This document shows positions 48,072-56,365 of a stretch of 64,000 nucleotides of DNA, piece by piece. The translations under genes and the position numbers were made by a program. Source of the DNA: Bacteroidales bacterium (GTDB lineage Bacteria > Bacteroidota > Bacteroidia > Bacteroidales > UBA932); contig JAHHQP010000008.1 of NCBI GenBank assembly GCA_020026355.1, positions 3,521-67,520 on the forward strand. Reading direction: 5' to 3'. The first letter of the stretch is position 1, and each line of letters begins with the position of its first letter. Under the pieces are notes generated by a model that was not told where the DNA came from, did not search any database, and worked only from the letters and a program-made list of their open reading frames with translations.

Positions 48072-48097
48072 AAAGTCCCGCATCGCTGCGGGACTTT
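48072..48097 (-). terminator. Terminator downstream of trmD
   Basis: AAAGTCCCGCA-TCGC-TGCGGGACTTT, an 11-bp perfect stem; on the minus strand it ends in TTTTC. It lies about 119 bases after the trmD stop. The stretch 48098-48215 between them shows no gene or clear structure. Confidence 0.75.
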
Positions 48098-48215
48098 CCG
48101 ATCAGTTAGTAGTGTAGTGTATTCCCAGAAGGAATTGTTCAATTGTGGTCAGTTTGTTTCATCTTTCCTGCAAATATAGTCCTTTTCTTTGCAAAGCAAA
48201 GGAAATCAGCGGGAA

Positions 48216-48893
48216 TTATTTTTCCAGTAGGTGCGGACGCAGTCTCTTCGTCCTTTCCAGCGCCTGCTCGTCCTGCCATTCCCGAATCAGTTTCGGATTG
48301 CCGCTGAGGAGAACGTCCGGCACTTTCCATCCGTTGAATTCTGCAGGACGGGTATAGATCGGCGGGGAAAGCAGATCATCCTGGAAGCAGTCGCTCAGGG
48401 CCGAGGTCTCGTCGGTCAGCGCTCCCGGAATCAGCCGGATGATGGAGTCGGCGAGAATCGCGGCCGGAATCTCTCCACCGCTGAGCACGTAGTCTCCGAC
48501 GGAGATTTCGCGAGTCACGAGGTGCTCGCGGATCCGGTGGTCGATTCCTTTGTAATGTCCGCAGAGGATAATGAGGTTTCCTTTCAACGAAAGTTCATTG
48601 GCGATGCCCTGGTCCAGGATCTCTCCGTCCGGAGACATGTAGATGATTTCATCGTAGGTTCGTTCGCTGCGGAGTTCTTCGATCATCTTGTAGACCGGTT
48701 CTATCATCAGGACCATGCCTGCGTCTCCGCCGTAACTGTAGTCATCGACCTGCTGGCGGGGTCCTTTCCCGTACTTGCGGGGGTTGTGGAGATGGATCTC
48801 TACCAATCCTTTCTTGATGGCACGACCCACTATCGAGTGGCTGAGCGGACTCTCGAGAAGTTCCGGAACCACTGTGATGATGTCAATTCTCAT
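48216..48893 (-). CDS. trmD: tRNA (guanine-N1-)-methyltransferase
   Basis: 225 residues. It methylates G37 of tRNAs reading CNN codons, preventing frameshifts. SPOUT-fold motifs: NPRKYGKGPRQQVDDYSYGGDAGMVLMIEP, ILCGHYKGIDHRI, EISVGDYVLSGGEIPAAILADSIIRLIPG (trefoil-knot SAM site) and IYTRPAEFNGWKVPDVLLSG. Slightly short C terminus compared with E. coli (255). Unlike in Proteobacteria it is not next to rpsP-rimM-rplS. Promoter box TATTTTTG at 48938-48931 on the minus strand. Confidence 0.95.
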   Translation of the reverse strand: MRIDIITVVPELLESPLSHSIVGRAIKKGLVEIHLHNPRKYGKGPRQQVDDYSYGGDAGMVLMIEPVYKMIEELRSERTYDEIIYMSPDGEILDQGIANELSLKGNLIILCGHYKGIDHRIREHLVTREISVGDYVLSGGEIPAAILADSIIRLIPGALTDETSALSDCFQDDLLSPPIYTRPAEFNGWKVPDVLLSGNPKLIREWQDEQALERTKRLRPHLLEK

Positions 48894-48930
48894 ACGTTCT
48901 TTTTATTGTTTACAGAAAATCACGGATTTG

Positions 48931-48978
48931 CAAAAATAGCAAAATGCTGACAGTTTTACTAAAATTTTGGTATATTTG
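48931..48978. promoter_or_regulatory. Divergent promoters, trmD and DUF349 gene
   Basis: Minus-strand TATTTTTG (48938-48931) and plus-strand TATATTTG (48971-48978). The plus box lies inside the upstream extension of the DUF349 reading frame, fixing its start at 49010 with a leader of about 27 nt. Confidence 0.6.
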
Positions 48979-49009
48979 CAACTTATATAAATCTAAAAAC
49001 ACATTGATT

Positions 49010-50764
49010 ATGAGTGTAGACATCAATCCTGATGCTTTGACGACATCAGATGTAGCTGAAGCAACTGAACCTGCAGCAAACTGGTCAGAGAAGAGTCTTG
49101 TGGAACTGGTGCAAGCTTTTGAGGAGCTTCTGAAGAACGAGGACCGTCTGAAGATGTACAAGGAAGCCGAGGCCATCAAGGCTGCTTTCTATAAGAAACT
49201 TATCAAGGAAAAGGCTGAAGCCGGTTATGTTTCCACAGAGGTGGAAGACGCGACGGAGGAGGCTGCTGCAGAGACTCTGGTGACGGAGGAGAGGGAAGAT
49301 CCATTCTCCCGGATCGAGGAGGGATTCAAGGAAATCTACGCTTCATACAAGAAAGAACGGGCTGAATACAATAGACAGCAGGAACAGGAACGTGAGCAGA
49401 ACCTGGCATTGAAAGAGGCGGTCATCGCTGACCTGAAGCTCCTTGTCGAGAAACAGGAGGATGTGAACGCTACATTTCCGGAGTTCCGTGAGATCCAGAA
49501 CCGGTGGAGAGTCATCGGTCCGGTACCTGCGACCAATTTCAGGAATCTGAATGAAACCTATCAGCTTTATGTCGAGCAGTTCTATGATAAGGTGAAGATT
49601 AACCGTGAGCTTAGAGACCTGGATTTCAAGAAGAACCTTGAGGCCAAGGAAAATTTCTGCGTCCAGGCAGAACAGCTGGCGGAACGTCCGAATATCGTCG
49701 AGGCCTTCAAGGAACTACAGAAACTCCATGACCAGTGGAAGGAATATGGTCCGGTCGCTAAGGAATTCCGGGAGCCGATCTGGGAACGTTTCAAGGCCGC
49801 TACTGCTGTCATCAACAGGAAGTATCAGGCCTATTTCGAGGAAATGAAGGAACATCAGACGGAAAATCTGGAGAAAAAGACGAAACTCTGTGAACAGGTT
49901 GAGGAAATCGCAGCCCGTGAAGTGCCTGGTTCCAACGAGTGGAATGCTTTCTCCAAGGAAATAGAGGATATCCAGAAAGTCTGGAAGACCATCGGTTTCG
50001 CTTCCAAGAAAGAGAACCAGAAGATCTATGATCGTTTCCGTGCAGCCTGCGATGCATTCTACAGCCGCAAACGTGAGTTCTACAGCAGCTACAAGGATAG
50101 CATGAACGAGAATCTGGAGAAGAAGATCGCTCTTTGCGAGCAGGCAGAGGCGCTCAAGACCAGTACGGACTGGAAGAAGACGACGGATGAATTCATCGCG
50201 CTTCAGAAACAGTGGAAGGAAATCGGTGCGGTTCCGCGCAAGAAGTCCGAGGCACTTTGGAAACGTTTCCGCAGCGCTTGCGACGAGTTCTTCAACGAGA
50301 GGGACAAGCAGGCCAAGCCGGAGAATGATTTCTATGGAAACCTCCGTGCTAAGAAGAAGCTGGTCGAGGAGATCAAGGCTTATGTACTGACCGGAGATGA
50401 GGCTAAGGATAAGGAGGCGATGCACGCCTTCATGAACAGATGGCAGGAAATCGGTTTCGTGCCGTTCAAGGAGAAGGACAACATCATGGATGCTTACAGA
50501 TCTGCGCTTCGTGAGAAGTTCCCGCATGATGCTTCCCGAAAGGGTGGACGTAATGTCAGAGGTCCGAGAACGGAGAAAGAACGCCTGATCCAGAAATATA
50601 CGCAGCTCCAGCAGGATATCGTCACCTATGAGAACAATGTCGGTTTCTTCGAGATGTCCAGGAATGCGGCTCCGCTGATCAGCCAGCTGCAGGAGAAGAT
50701 TGTGAAAGCTAAGGAAGAACTCGAGGTGCTTGCCGGGCAGATCCGGAGCCTTGAAGAAGAATAA
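49010..50764 (+). CDS. DUF349 repeat protein
   Basis: 584 residues, almost entirely helical and highly charged. Five DUF349 repeats are marked by Trp-x-x-(I/Y)-G motifs: WRVIGPVP, WKEYGPVAKE, WKTIGFASKKEN, WKEIGAVPRKKSEALWKRFR and WQEIGFVPFKEK, each followed by a helix with RF.AA/RFRSACD-type sequence. The N terminus is acidic and the C terminus a coiled coil (LISQLQEKIVKAKEELEVLAGQIRSLEEE). Function unknown; probably cytoplasmic and scaffold-like. It precedes yidC by 36 bases on the same strand. Confidence 0.88.
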   Translation: MSVDINPDALTTSDVAEATEPAANWSEKSLVELVQAFEELLKNEDRLKMYKEAEAIKAAFYKKLIKEKAEAGYVSTEVEDATEEAAAETLVTEEREDPFSRIEEGFKEIYASYKKERAEYNRQQEQEREQNLALKEAVIADLKLLVEKQEDVNATFPEFREIQNRWRVIGPVPATNFRNLNETYQLYVEQFYDKVKINRELRDLDFKKNLEAKENFCVQAEQLAERPNIVEAFKELQKLHDQWKEYGPVAKEFREPIWERFKAATAVINRKYQAYFEEMKEHQTENLEKKTKLCEQVEEIAAREVPGSNEWNAFSKEIEDIQKVWKTIGFASKKENQKIYDRFRAACDAFYSRKREFYSSYKDSMNENLEKKIALCEQAEALKTSTDWKKTTDEFIALQKQWKEIGAVPRKKSEALWKRFRSACDEFFNERDKQAKPENDFYGNLRAKKKLVEEIKAYVLTGDEAKDKEAMHAFMNRWQEIGFVPFKEKDNIMDAYRSALREKFPHDASRKGGRNVRGPRTEKERLIQKYTQLQQDIVTYENNVGFFEMSRNAAPLISQLQEKIVKAKEELEVLAGQIRSLEEE

Positions 50765-50800
50765 GTGTAACGAAACAATAAGTAACAACAAAAGAAACAG

Positions 50801-52675
50801 ATGAACAAGAATACGATTATCGGCTTCATATTGATTGGAGTGATCATGTTCGGCTTCAGTTGGTATCAGTCGAAACAGTATAAGGAACAGCAGATCGAGC
50901 AGCAGAAGGCAAGGATCGAGCAGATGATGGAGCAGTCCGCTGCCGACTACGCCGAGACGGTCGCTGATGAGAAAAAAGAACAGAAGGAGCAGGTGCCGGC
51001 TCATGTCGTGAAGACATTGCCATTCGGCCTTGAAGCCGCAGTGCCTGCACGGAAAGGAGTGACTTTCCATACCATTTCCAACGGTAGGCTCGAACTGGAG
51101 TTCTCGACTTTGGGTGCGCAGCCGAGCACCGTGACCGTGAAGGATCATAAGAACTACGGTGGCGCTCCTCTCCGCATCTTCCATCCGGACAGTACCGGAA
51201 GGGTAGGCAGCCGCATGAACTATTCCTTGTTGATCAGGACCGGACAGTATCTCAATACAGCAGATTACGTCTTTGATTATATTGCGGAGGAATCCGATTC
51301 TTCGAAGATCGTGATGCGACTTCCATTCGAGGACGGAAGTTATATCCAGCAGGTCTATTCCTTGGAGGAAGACAGCTACATGGTAGACAATGAGATGACT
51401 TTTGTCGGCATGGATGAAATCCTGACCCATACCGCCTCATCCTTCAAGCTTGACTGGGATGTCGTCATTCCGCGCATGGAGAAGGGATATAAGAACGAAC
51501 TGCGTTACTCCAAACTCTGCTATCAGCCGTCTGGAGAAGATGGAATCGAGGAAATGGCGCAGGGACGTGACGAGGAAGAGCAGATCACGACCAAGACCAA
51601 ATGGTTCGCTTTCCAGCAGCAGTTCTTCTCCGCAATCATGACCGCGGACGATGATTTCAATTCCGCTGCTTTCAAGGCTTCCTTCTATGATGAAAATGAT
51701 CCGAGCCACAACCTGATGAAGTGTTCAGCTTCCATGGGCATCAATATGGCTCAGGATGGCAGCTACAAGAATCAGTTCTATTTCGGTCCGAACGATTTCA
51801 AGACCATGAAGCAGTATGGCCGGAATTACGAGAAGATGATTCCGATCGGCGGATGGCTTGTAGGTTGGATCAGCCGTTGGGTGATCATTCCGGTATTCGA
51901 CTTCCTGGGTGGCTTCATTCATAATTATGGTATCGTCATCCTGCTGCTGACCTTGCTGATCAAACTGGTCGTTTCTCCATTGACCATCAAATCATACATG
52001 TCTTCAGCGAAGATGTCCGCGCTCAAGCCGGAAATCGAGAAACTGAACGAGAAATATCCGAAACAGGAGGATGCGATGAAGAAGCAGACCGCCATGATGG
52101 ATCTCTACCGGAGAGCGGGAATCAGTCCGATGGGCGGATGTCTCCCGATGCTGCTCCAGTTCCCGATCCTGTGGGCAATGTTCCGATTCTTCCCGGCTTC
52201 CATCGAGCTTCGTCAGCAAGGCTTCCTATGGGCTGATGACTTGAGTGCCTACGATTCCATCCTGGATTTCGGCTTCAACATCCCGCTGTACGGTGACCAT
52301 GTTTCCTTGTTCGCTCTGCTCATGGCTTTGTCCATGTTCCTCTATTCGAAGATGACTTCCAGCCAGATGTCCGACGATCCGAGCATGGCAGGTATGAAGT
52401 TCATGAGCGTATGGATGATGCCGATCATGATGCTTTTCATCTGTAACAATCTCTCCAGTGGTCTGAGTTACTACTACCTGCTCTCTAACCTGATCACGAT
52501 GCTTCAGACCTGGGTGATCCGCAGGTTCTTCGTGAACGAGAAGAAGATCCAGGCTCAGCTCGCCGCCGCTCCTGCGAAGAAGAAAGCCAAATCGAAATGG
52601 CAGCTGCGTCTTGAAGAAGCTCAGCGCATGCAGGAGCAGATGATGAAGGAAAAGAATAAGAAGAACCATAGATAA
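50801..52675 (+). CDS. yidC: Membrane protein insertase YidC
   Basis: 624 residues. N-terminal TM (NTIIGFILIGVIMFGFSWYQ), long periplasmic P1 domain (about 60-350), then the conserved insertase core with NYGIVILLLTLLIKLVVSPLTIKSYMSSAKMSALKPEIEKLNEKY, the GMSPMGGCLPMLLQFPILWAMFRFFP block, and the last helices (MSVWMMPIMMLFICNNLSSGLSYYYLLSNLITMLQTWVIRRFF). The basic tail (KKKAKSKWQLRLEEAQRMQEQMMKEKNKKNHR) contacts the ribosome. The yggS ATG follows its TAA directly. Confidence 0.95.
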   Translation: MNKNTIIGFILIGVIMFGFSWYQSKQYKEQQIEQQKARIEQMMEQSAADYAETVADEKKEQKEQVPAHVVKTLPFGLEAAVPARKGVTFHTISNGRLELEFSTLGAQPSTVTVKDHKNYGGAPLRIFHPDSTGRVGSRMNYSLLIRTGQYLNTADYVFDYIAEESDSSKIVMRLPFEDGSYIQQVYSLEEDSYMVDNEMTFVGMDEILTHTASSFKLDWDVVIPRMEKGYKNELRYSKLCYQPSGEDGIEEMAQGRDEEEQITTKTKWFAFQQQFFSAIMTADDDFNSAAFKASFYDENDPSHNLMKCSASMGINMAQDGSYKNQFYFGPNDFKTMKQYGRNYEKMIPIGGWLVGWISRWVIIPVFDFLGGFIHNYGIVILLLTLLIKLVVSPLTIKSYMSSAKMSALKPEIEKLNEKYPKQEDAMKKQTAMMDLYRRAGISPMGGCLPMLLQFPILWAMFRFFPASIELRQQGFLWADDLSAYDSILDFGFNIPLYGDHVSLFALLMALSMFLYSKMTSSQMSDDPSMAGMKFMSVWMMPIMMLFICNNLSSGLSYYYLLSNLITMLQTWVIRRFFVNEKKIQAQLAAAPAKKKAKSKWQLRLEEAQRMQEQMMKEKNKKNHR

Positions 52676-53347
52676 ATGCTCGAGGAAACCATCAGAGCTT
52701 TGAAAAGTGAACTGCCACCAGACGTCGAGTTGGTGGCAGTTTCCAAATTCCATCCTGCCGAAGCCATCGGTGAGGCTTATCGTGCTGGTCAACGGCTTTT
52801 CGCGGAGAGCCGTCCGCAGGAACTTCTGCAGAAAGTGCAGTCACTGTCCGCTTCCTGTCCGGACATTCGCTGGCATTTCATCGGTCATCTCCAGACGAAC
52901 AAGCTCAAGCTGGTGCTCCCTCATGTGGAACTGGTGCAGTCTGTCGATTCGCTCCGTCTGCTGCAGGCCATTCAGGCTTGGGCCAATGGGCATGACCGCA
53001 AGGTCAGGGTCCTGCTTGAACTGCATGTCGCCGCAGAGGAGACCAAGCAGGGATTCAGTGCGGCGGAACTGTTCGCTGCGCTGGAGCAGGCTGTTCGTGA
53101 GAAGGCATTCCCGGCCGTAGAGTTGTGCGGACTCATGGGCATGGCTACCTTCACGGAAGATGAACGGGTCATCCGCCGTGATTTCAGCCGTCTGCAGGAA
53201 ACCTATCGAGAGGTCCGTGCCCGTTATCCGGAGCTGGAGTCATTCAAGGAACTGTCGATCGGTATGTCCGGTGACTATTCCATTGCATTGGACTATGGCT
53301 CCACTATGGTTCGCATCGGAACGAAGATCTTCGGGGCCAGAAGGTGA
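52676..53347 (+). CDS. PLP homeostasis protein, YggS/PROSC family
   Basis: 223 residues. Single-domain PLP-binding barrel of the alanine racemase N-terminal type; PLP lysine is Lys24 (LVAVSKFHP). Other motifs: FAESRPQELLQK, IRWHFIGHLQTNK, CGLMGMATF, LSIGMSGDYSIALDYGSTMVRIGTKIFGAR. It has no known enzymatic activity and buffers cellular PLP. Its start codon abuts the yidC stop (TAAATG). It converges on the PqqD-like gene with a 5-base gap. Confidence 0.93.
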   Translation: MLEETIRALKSELPPDVELVAVSKFHPAEAIGEAYRAGQRLFAESRPQELLQKVQSLSASCPDIRWHFIGHLQTNKLKLVLPHVELVQSVDSLRLLQAIQAWANGHDRKVRVLLELHVAAEETKQGFSAAELFAALEQAVREKAFPAVELCGLMGMATFTEDERVIRRDFSRLQETYREVRARYPELESFKELSIGMSGDYSIALDYGSTMVRIGTKIFGARR

Positions 53348-53352
53348 GAGAT

Positions 53353-53622
53353 CTACTCTTCTGCGATGCCGGCTTCGATCCAGGACCTGGCAAGGTTGCC
53401 GGCATCCTTGAGAGCGAGCGCACTGTCGATGCCGTATTCTTCTACCAGCAGGTCCGCCATGCTCTCTGCCGTGAATTCTGTTTCTGCTACTTTTTTCCAG
53501 AGGAAAGCCGCCGTGGAATTGAGGGAGATGAGCTTGTTGAAATTGACATGCTCAAGACCTTCTGCGGTCACGATATGTTCTCCGCACATGTCGCGGAGAA
53601 CGAATCCTTTCTTGATTTTCAT
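53353..53622 (-). CDS. Stand-alone PqqD-like protein (RRE fold)
   Basis: 89 residues. KIKKGFVLRDMCGEHIVTAEGLEHVNFNKLISLNSTAAFLWKKVAETEFTAESMADLLVEEYGID fits the PqqD family: N-terminal beta strands with FVLRD, the LNSTAAFLW signature, and a winged-helix C-terminal half. In RiPP pathways PqqD domains (RiPP recognition elements) hand a precursor peptide to a radical SAM enzyme. No radical SAM maturase or precursor is adjacent, so its partner is unknown. The only neighbour on the strand is the secreted EEP-family gene 12 bases upstream. Confidence 0.8.
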   Translation of the reverse strand: MKIKKGFVLRDMCGEHIVTAEGLEHVNFNKLISLNSTAAFLWKKVAETEFTAESMADLLVEEYGIDSALALKDAGNLARSWIEAGIAEE

Positions 53623-53634
53623 GGTGTCTCGTTT

Positions 53635-54480
53635 CTAGAATATCAGGGTTGCGGTGATAGGATAGTGGTCTGAAACATATTTCCATTCATCGTATCTGCG
53701 GGTGACGGTTTCATAGACAGGACAGCTGCTGAAGCCGCTGTAGTAGATGTAGTCGATGATTTCATCGGCACGTCCCCAATCGTTGAACGTTCCTTCATGA
53801 TCGGTCTTTCCGGCGGTGTCTCGTGCAGACAGCATACGTCCGTCCAGAACATCCAGACATGCGTTGTCCGGGGTGACGTTGAAATCTCCGGTCAGGATGA
53901 CGGGAAGCTGATCCTTGTTGAGCTCGTCGATCTTCTGGAGGATGAGTTTCAGTCCTTCTTCACGGGCAGTCTGTCCGACATGGTCCAGGTGAGTGTTCAC
54001 ATAGATGAATTTGCGTTTGCTCGCTTTGTGGGTAAAGATGGCCCAGGTTGCGGTGCGCTTGCAGGCGGCGTCCCAGCCGGTGGATGGTTTTTCCGGGTGC
54101 TCGGACAGCCAGAAGGTGCCCTTCTTGCCCATCTTCAGGACTTTCTTGTTGTAGAAGATGGTCATGTGCTCTCCTTGCTTTCTCCCGTTTTCACGGCCGA
54201 TTCCGTAGGAACCGTAGTTCTTGAAATTTTCCTGAATGAATCTGACCTGATAGCCGAAAGCTTCCTGCAGGCCGAAAAGGTCGGGCTGCTGGTCTTTGAG
54301 CATGAGCCCTGTCGCCGGGAAGCGGAAGTTCCAGGAGTTCGTTCCGTCATTAGCTTCTCCCATCCTGATGTTGTAGGACATGACTTTCAAGCTGTCTTGG
54401 GTAGGGTGTTCCTCTTTGCGGGCGTAGGATAAGGCCGGAAGCAGGAAAAGTACAGTAAGTAATAATGATATTTTCTTCAT
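53635..54480 (-). CDS. Secreted endonuclease/exonuclease/phosphatase family protein
   Basis: 281 residues from ATG 54480. Signal peptide (KKISLLLTVLFLLPALSYA, about 20 residues). Catalytic set of the EEP fold: LKVMSYNIRMGE (Asn), LQEAFGYQ (Glu), NTHLDHVG (His), ILTGDFNVTPDN (Asp/Asn) and VSDHYPI (Asp-His). This family hydrolyses phosphodiesters or sugar/lipid phosphates outside the cytoplasm; nuclease, sphingomyelinase-like and inositol-phosphatase activities occur. An upstream start at 54507 is less likely because it precedes the signal peptide. It is probably co-transcribed with the PqqD-like gene. Confidence 0.87.
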   Translation of the reverse strand: MKKISLLLTVLFLLPALSYARKEEHPTQDSLKVMSYNIRMGEANDGTNSWNFRFPATGLMLKDQQPDLFGLQEAFGYQVRFIQENFKNYGSYGIGRENGRKQGEHMTIFYNKKVLKMGKKGTFWLSEHPEKPSTGWDAACKRTATWAIFTHKASKRKFIYVNTHLDHVGQTAREEGLKLILQKIDELNKDQLPVILTGDFNVTPDNACLDVLDGRMLSARDTAGKTDHEGTFNDWGRADEIIDYIYYSGFSSCPVYETVTRRYDEWKYVSDHYPITATLIF

Positions 54481-54530
54481 GGTAATCCAGTTTTTATTCA
54501 GTGTCATGTAAAGTTAGTCTTTTTACGAAA

Positions 54531-54556
54531 AAAAGTCAGCTGAAAAGCTGACTTTT
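54531..54556. terminator. Terminator of the tRNA-Glu gene
   Basis: AAAAGTCAGCT-GAAA-AGCTGACTTTT, an 11-bp perfect stem with a GAAA loop and A/T flanks on both sides, directly after the CCA end of the tRNA on the minus strand. Confidence 0.85.
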
Positions 54557-54559
54557 TTG

Positions 54560-54634
54560 TGGTAGTCGGTAGGAGAATCGAACTCCTATTACAAGATTGA
54601 GAATCTTGGGTACTAACCGTTATACGAACCGACC
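54560..54634 (-). tRNA. tRNA-Glu (anticodon CUC)
   Basis: 75 nt with encoded CCA. Acceptor GGTCGGT/ACCGACT (first pair G-T), D arm GTAT...GTAC with GG in the loop, anticodon stem CAAGA/TCTTG with loop TTCTCAA giving anticodon CTC (reads GAG), variable loop TAAT, T arm AGGAG-TTCGATT-CTCCT, discriminator A, then CCA. Folds cleanly as a class I tRNA. A -7 box TATATTTG at 54663-54656 lies 21 bases upstream. Confidence 0.92.
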
Positions 54635-54655
54635 GTTTCTCTTATTTTGTGGGTG

Positions 54656-54663
54656 CAAATATA
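54656..54663 (-). promoter_or_regulatory. -7 promoter element (TATATTTG) for tRNA-Glu
   Basis: Consensus match on the minus strand, predicting a 5' leader of roughly 15 nt to be removed by RNase P. Confidence 0.6.
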
Positions 54664-54716
54664 GGAGGTTTTTCAATACGCTCCAAATTTTTTTATCAAA
54701 AATCTTTATTTTTTTG

Positions 54717-54724
54717 TAAATTTG
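54717..54724 (+). promoter_or_regulatory. -7 promoter element (TAAATTTG) for the NamZ-like gene
   Basis: The box lies 26 bases before ATG 54751 and inside the upstream extension of that reading frame, so the start at 54649 is excluded. Confidence 0.6.
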
Positions 54725-54750
54725 TATGTTTTACCGCTAAAATTAGATCA

Positions 54751-55818
54751 ATGTTTTCATTCAGAACGACACCTTTGAGAGAACAGATGGACAAGGCCCT
54801 CATGGATGGTCGCGTCGGCTGTTTCTGTACACAGAATTGCTGGGACACTGCCCGCGGATGTTTCATGTATGATCTTTTCCGTGAAAGGAGGAATCTCGAG
54901 ATCATCTTTTCTCCCCGTGATACGGAGCTGACCCCATTGACCAACCATATTGATTTTTCGGCAGAACGGCTGAAAGGATTGGATGCGGTGGTCGTGGAGA
55001 TCCAGGATGTCGGTTCCCGTTATTTCAACTATACGAAGGATGTCTTCAGTCTGATGGAGATGCTGGAGGACATGGGGGAGGACGCGCCTTCCTTATATAT
55101 AGTGGACCATATCAATCCGGCAGGCAGAATCGTGGAAGGCTCCATGCCGGAGGAGCTGCGAGAGCCGCATGTGCCGAAGGTGCCGCACCGTCATGGCCTG
55201 ACCTTGGGGGAACTGGCCAATCTCTATCATCATGAGATCGGGGCGAAATATGCGCTGCACGTGATTTCCGCGATGGCGATGGATATCAACAAGGACATTC
55301 TGCCCTGGACCATCGCACCGGCATCGGATATTCCGGGATTGTTCACCTGCGACATGTACAGCGGGGGAGGTCTCTGGAACAATACGAATGTCTCACCGGG
55401 TATCGGAACGGCCCGTCCTTATGAATATATCGGTGCTCCGTTCATCAAACCTGCTGCTGATCGGAACGTGCCTTCTGCGGATTCCGTGCTCATGCGCCCG
55501 TGTTCCTTCACGCCGGGTGCCGGTAAATATCAGGGCGAGAAATGTTTCGGTTACCAGATCATGCTGGAACCGACGGTGGAATATCATTCCTTGCTGCATA
55601 CCTTGACGCTGATCCGTCATTTCAAGGAGACCTATCCGGAATTCTGCTGGGACGAGGGTTTCGAGAGGAAACTGTCTGACAGTACCTTGTTCAGTTATCT
55701 TCAGGGAGAAATCACCGAAGAAGTCATGCGGGAGTATGTGAAGGGGGAGGAACAGAAATGGATCCGCAAGGCGAAAAAGTATATTCTCTATGAAAATCAG
55801 CCGTACAGGATCAAGTGA
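54751..55818 (+). CDS. NamZ/DUF1343-like protein without signal peptide and without the SPEHG motif
   Basis: 355 residues. DUF1343 family, whose characterised member NamZ is an exo-beta-N-acetylmuramidase acting on muropeptides. Matching parts: LKGLDAVVVEIQDVGSRYFNYTKDV, DHINPAGRIVEGSMP, PHRHGLTLGELANLYHHE, GGGLWNNTNVSPGIGTARPYEYIGAPF and FGYQIMLEP. The usual SPEHG catalytic segment is replaced by FSPRDTELTPL with a shortened following loop, and there is no export signal. It may be a divergent cytoplasmic paralog with another activity. Monocistronic between tRNA-Glu and L31. Confidence 0.8.
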   Translation: MFSFRTTPLREQMDKALMDGRVGCFCTQNCWDTARGCFMYDLFRERRNLEIIFSPRDTELTPLTNHIDFSAERLKGLDAVVVEIQDVGSRYFNYTKDVFSLMEMLEDMGEDAPSLYIVDHINPAGRIVEGSMPEELREPHVPKVPHRHGLTLGELANLYHHEIGAKYALHVISAMAMDINKDILPWTIAPASDIPGLFTCDMYSGGGLWNNTNVSPGIGTARPYEYIGAPFIKPAADRNVPSADSVLMRPCSFTPGAGKYQGEKCFGYQIMLEPTVEYHSLLHTLTLIRHFKETYPEFCWDEGFERKLSDSTLFSYLQGEITEEVMREYVKGEEQKWIRKAKKYILYENQPYRIK

Positions 55819-55864
55819 TTTCGACTGTTTTTCCGGTGTCCGGTGAAAATATCCGGTGAAAAAG

Positions 55865-55895
55865 TTGTTTATTCCTTTAAAAGTGAGTACATTTG
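55865..55895 (+). promoter_or_regulatory. -33/-7 promoter for rpmE2
   Basis: TTG at 55865-55867 and TACATTTG at 55888-55895 are separated by 20 bp, a textbook Bacteroidota promoter. Leader about 33 nt. Confidence 0.7.
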
Positions 55896-55932
55896 CGGAC
55901 TCAAAAATAATAGTTAACTAAAATTTTACGAA

Positions 55933-56184
55933 ATGAAACAAGGAATTCATCCCGAAACCTACCGTCTTGTAGCTTTCAAGGATATGTCAAACGACGAGGT
56001 CTTCATCACTCGTTCATGCGCAAACACTAAGGAGACCATTGAGATCGAGGGTGTTACTTACCCGGTTGTCAAGGTCGAGATCTCCAACACTTCTCACCCG
56101 TTCTTCACTGGTAAGATGAAATTGGTTGATACCGCCGGTCGTGTTGATAAATTCTATCAGAGATACGCAAAGAAAAACAAATAG
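55933..56184 (+). CDS. rpmE2: Ribosomal protein L31, type B (zinc-independent)
   Basis: 83 residues. MKQGIHPETYRLVAFKDMSNDEVFITRSCANTKETIEIEGVTYPVVKVEISNTSHPFFTGKMKLVDTAGRVDKFYQRY is a standard L31B. Only one cysteine remains, so the four-Cys zinc ribbon of type A is absent. Monocistronic with its own promoter and terminator. Confidence 0.96.
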   Translation: MKQGIHPETYRLVAFKDMSNDEVFITRSCANTKETIEIEGVTYPVVKVEISNTSHPFFTGKMKLVDTAGRVDKFYQRYAKKNK

Positions 56185-56205
56185 TTTTTCCAAGACATAC
56201 GGTAC

Positions 56206-56241
56206 AGAAGAGCAGTTCGAAAGAACTGCTCTTCTTTTTTT
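56206..56241 (+). terminator. rpmE2 terminator
   Basis: AGAAGAGCAGTTC-GAAA-GAACTGCTCTTCT followed by TTTTTT; 13-bp perfect stem. Confidence 0.93.
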
Positions 56242-56282
56242 GTCTCCGCCCGGCCCGTACGGGGTCCGTCGGAGCGGGCGAC

Positions 56283-56316
56283 AAAAAAAGAAGACGGCCC
56301 CGAAGGACCGTCTTCT
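56283..56316 (-). terminator. V-ATPase operon terminator
   Basis: On the minus strand AGAAGACGGTCC-TTCG-GGGCCGTCTTCT is followed by TTTTTTT. It lies 50 bases past the stop of the K-subunit gene. The GC-rich stretch 56247-56280 between this and the rpmE2 terminator holds another imperfect dyad (CGCCCG/CGGGCG). Confidence 0.9.
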
Positions 56317-56365
56317 GCTTTATCCGGCAGCGGACTTTACCGCCACCGTCGTTTCTACCTGACGC

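Noticed and set aside
49715..51430. Minus-strand open frame of 571 codons spanning DUF349 and yidC
   Set aside because: It crosses two well-supported genes and their intergenic gap, and its Leu/Leu-rich translation is the mirror of Glu/Lys-rich DUF349 repeats.
56247..56280. GC-rich imperfect dyad between the rpmE2 and V-ATPase terminators as a REP-like element
   Set aside because: Single copy in the window and flanked by two terminators; nothing supports a repeat family.
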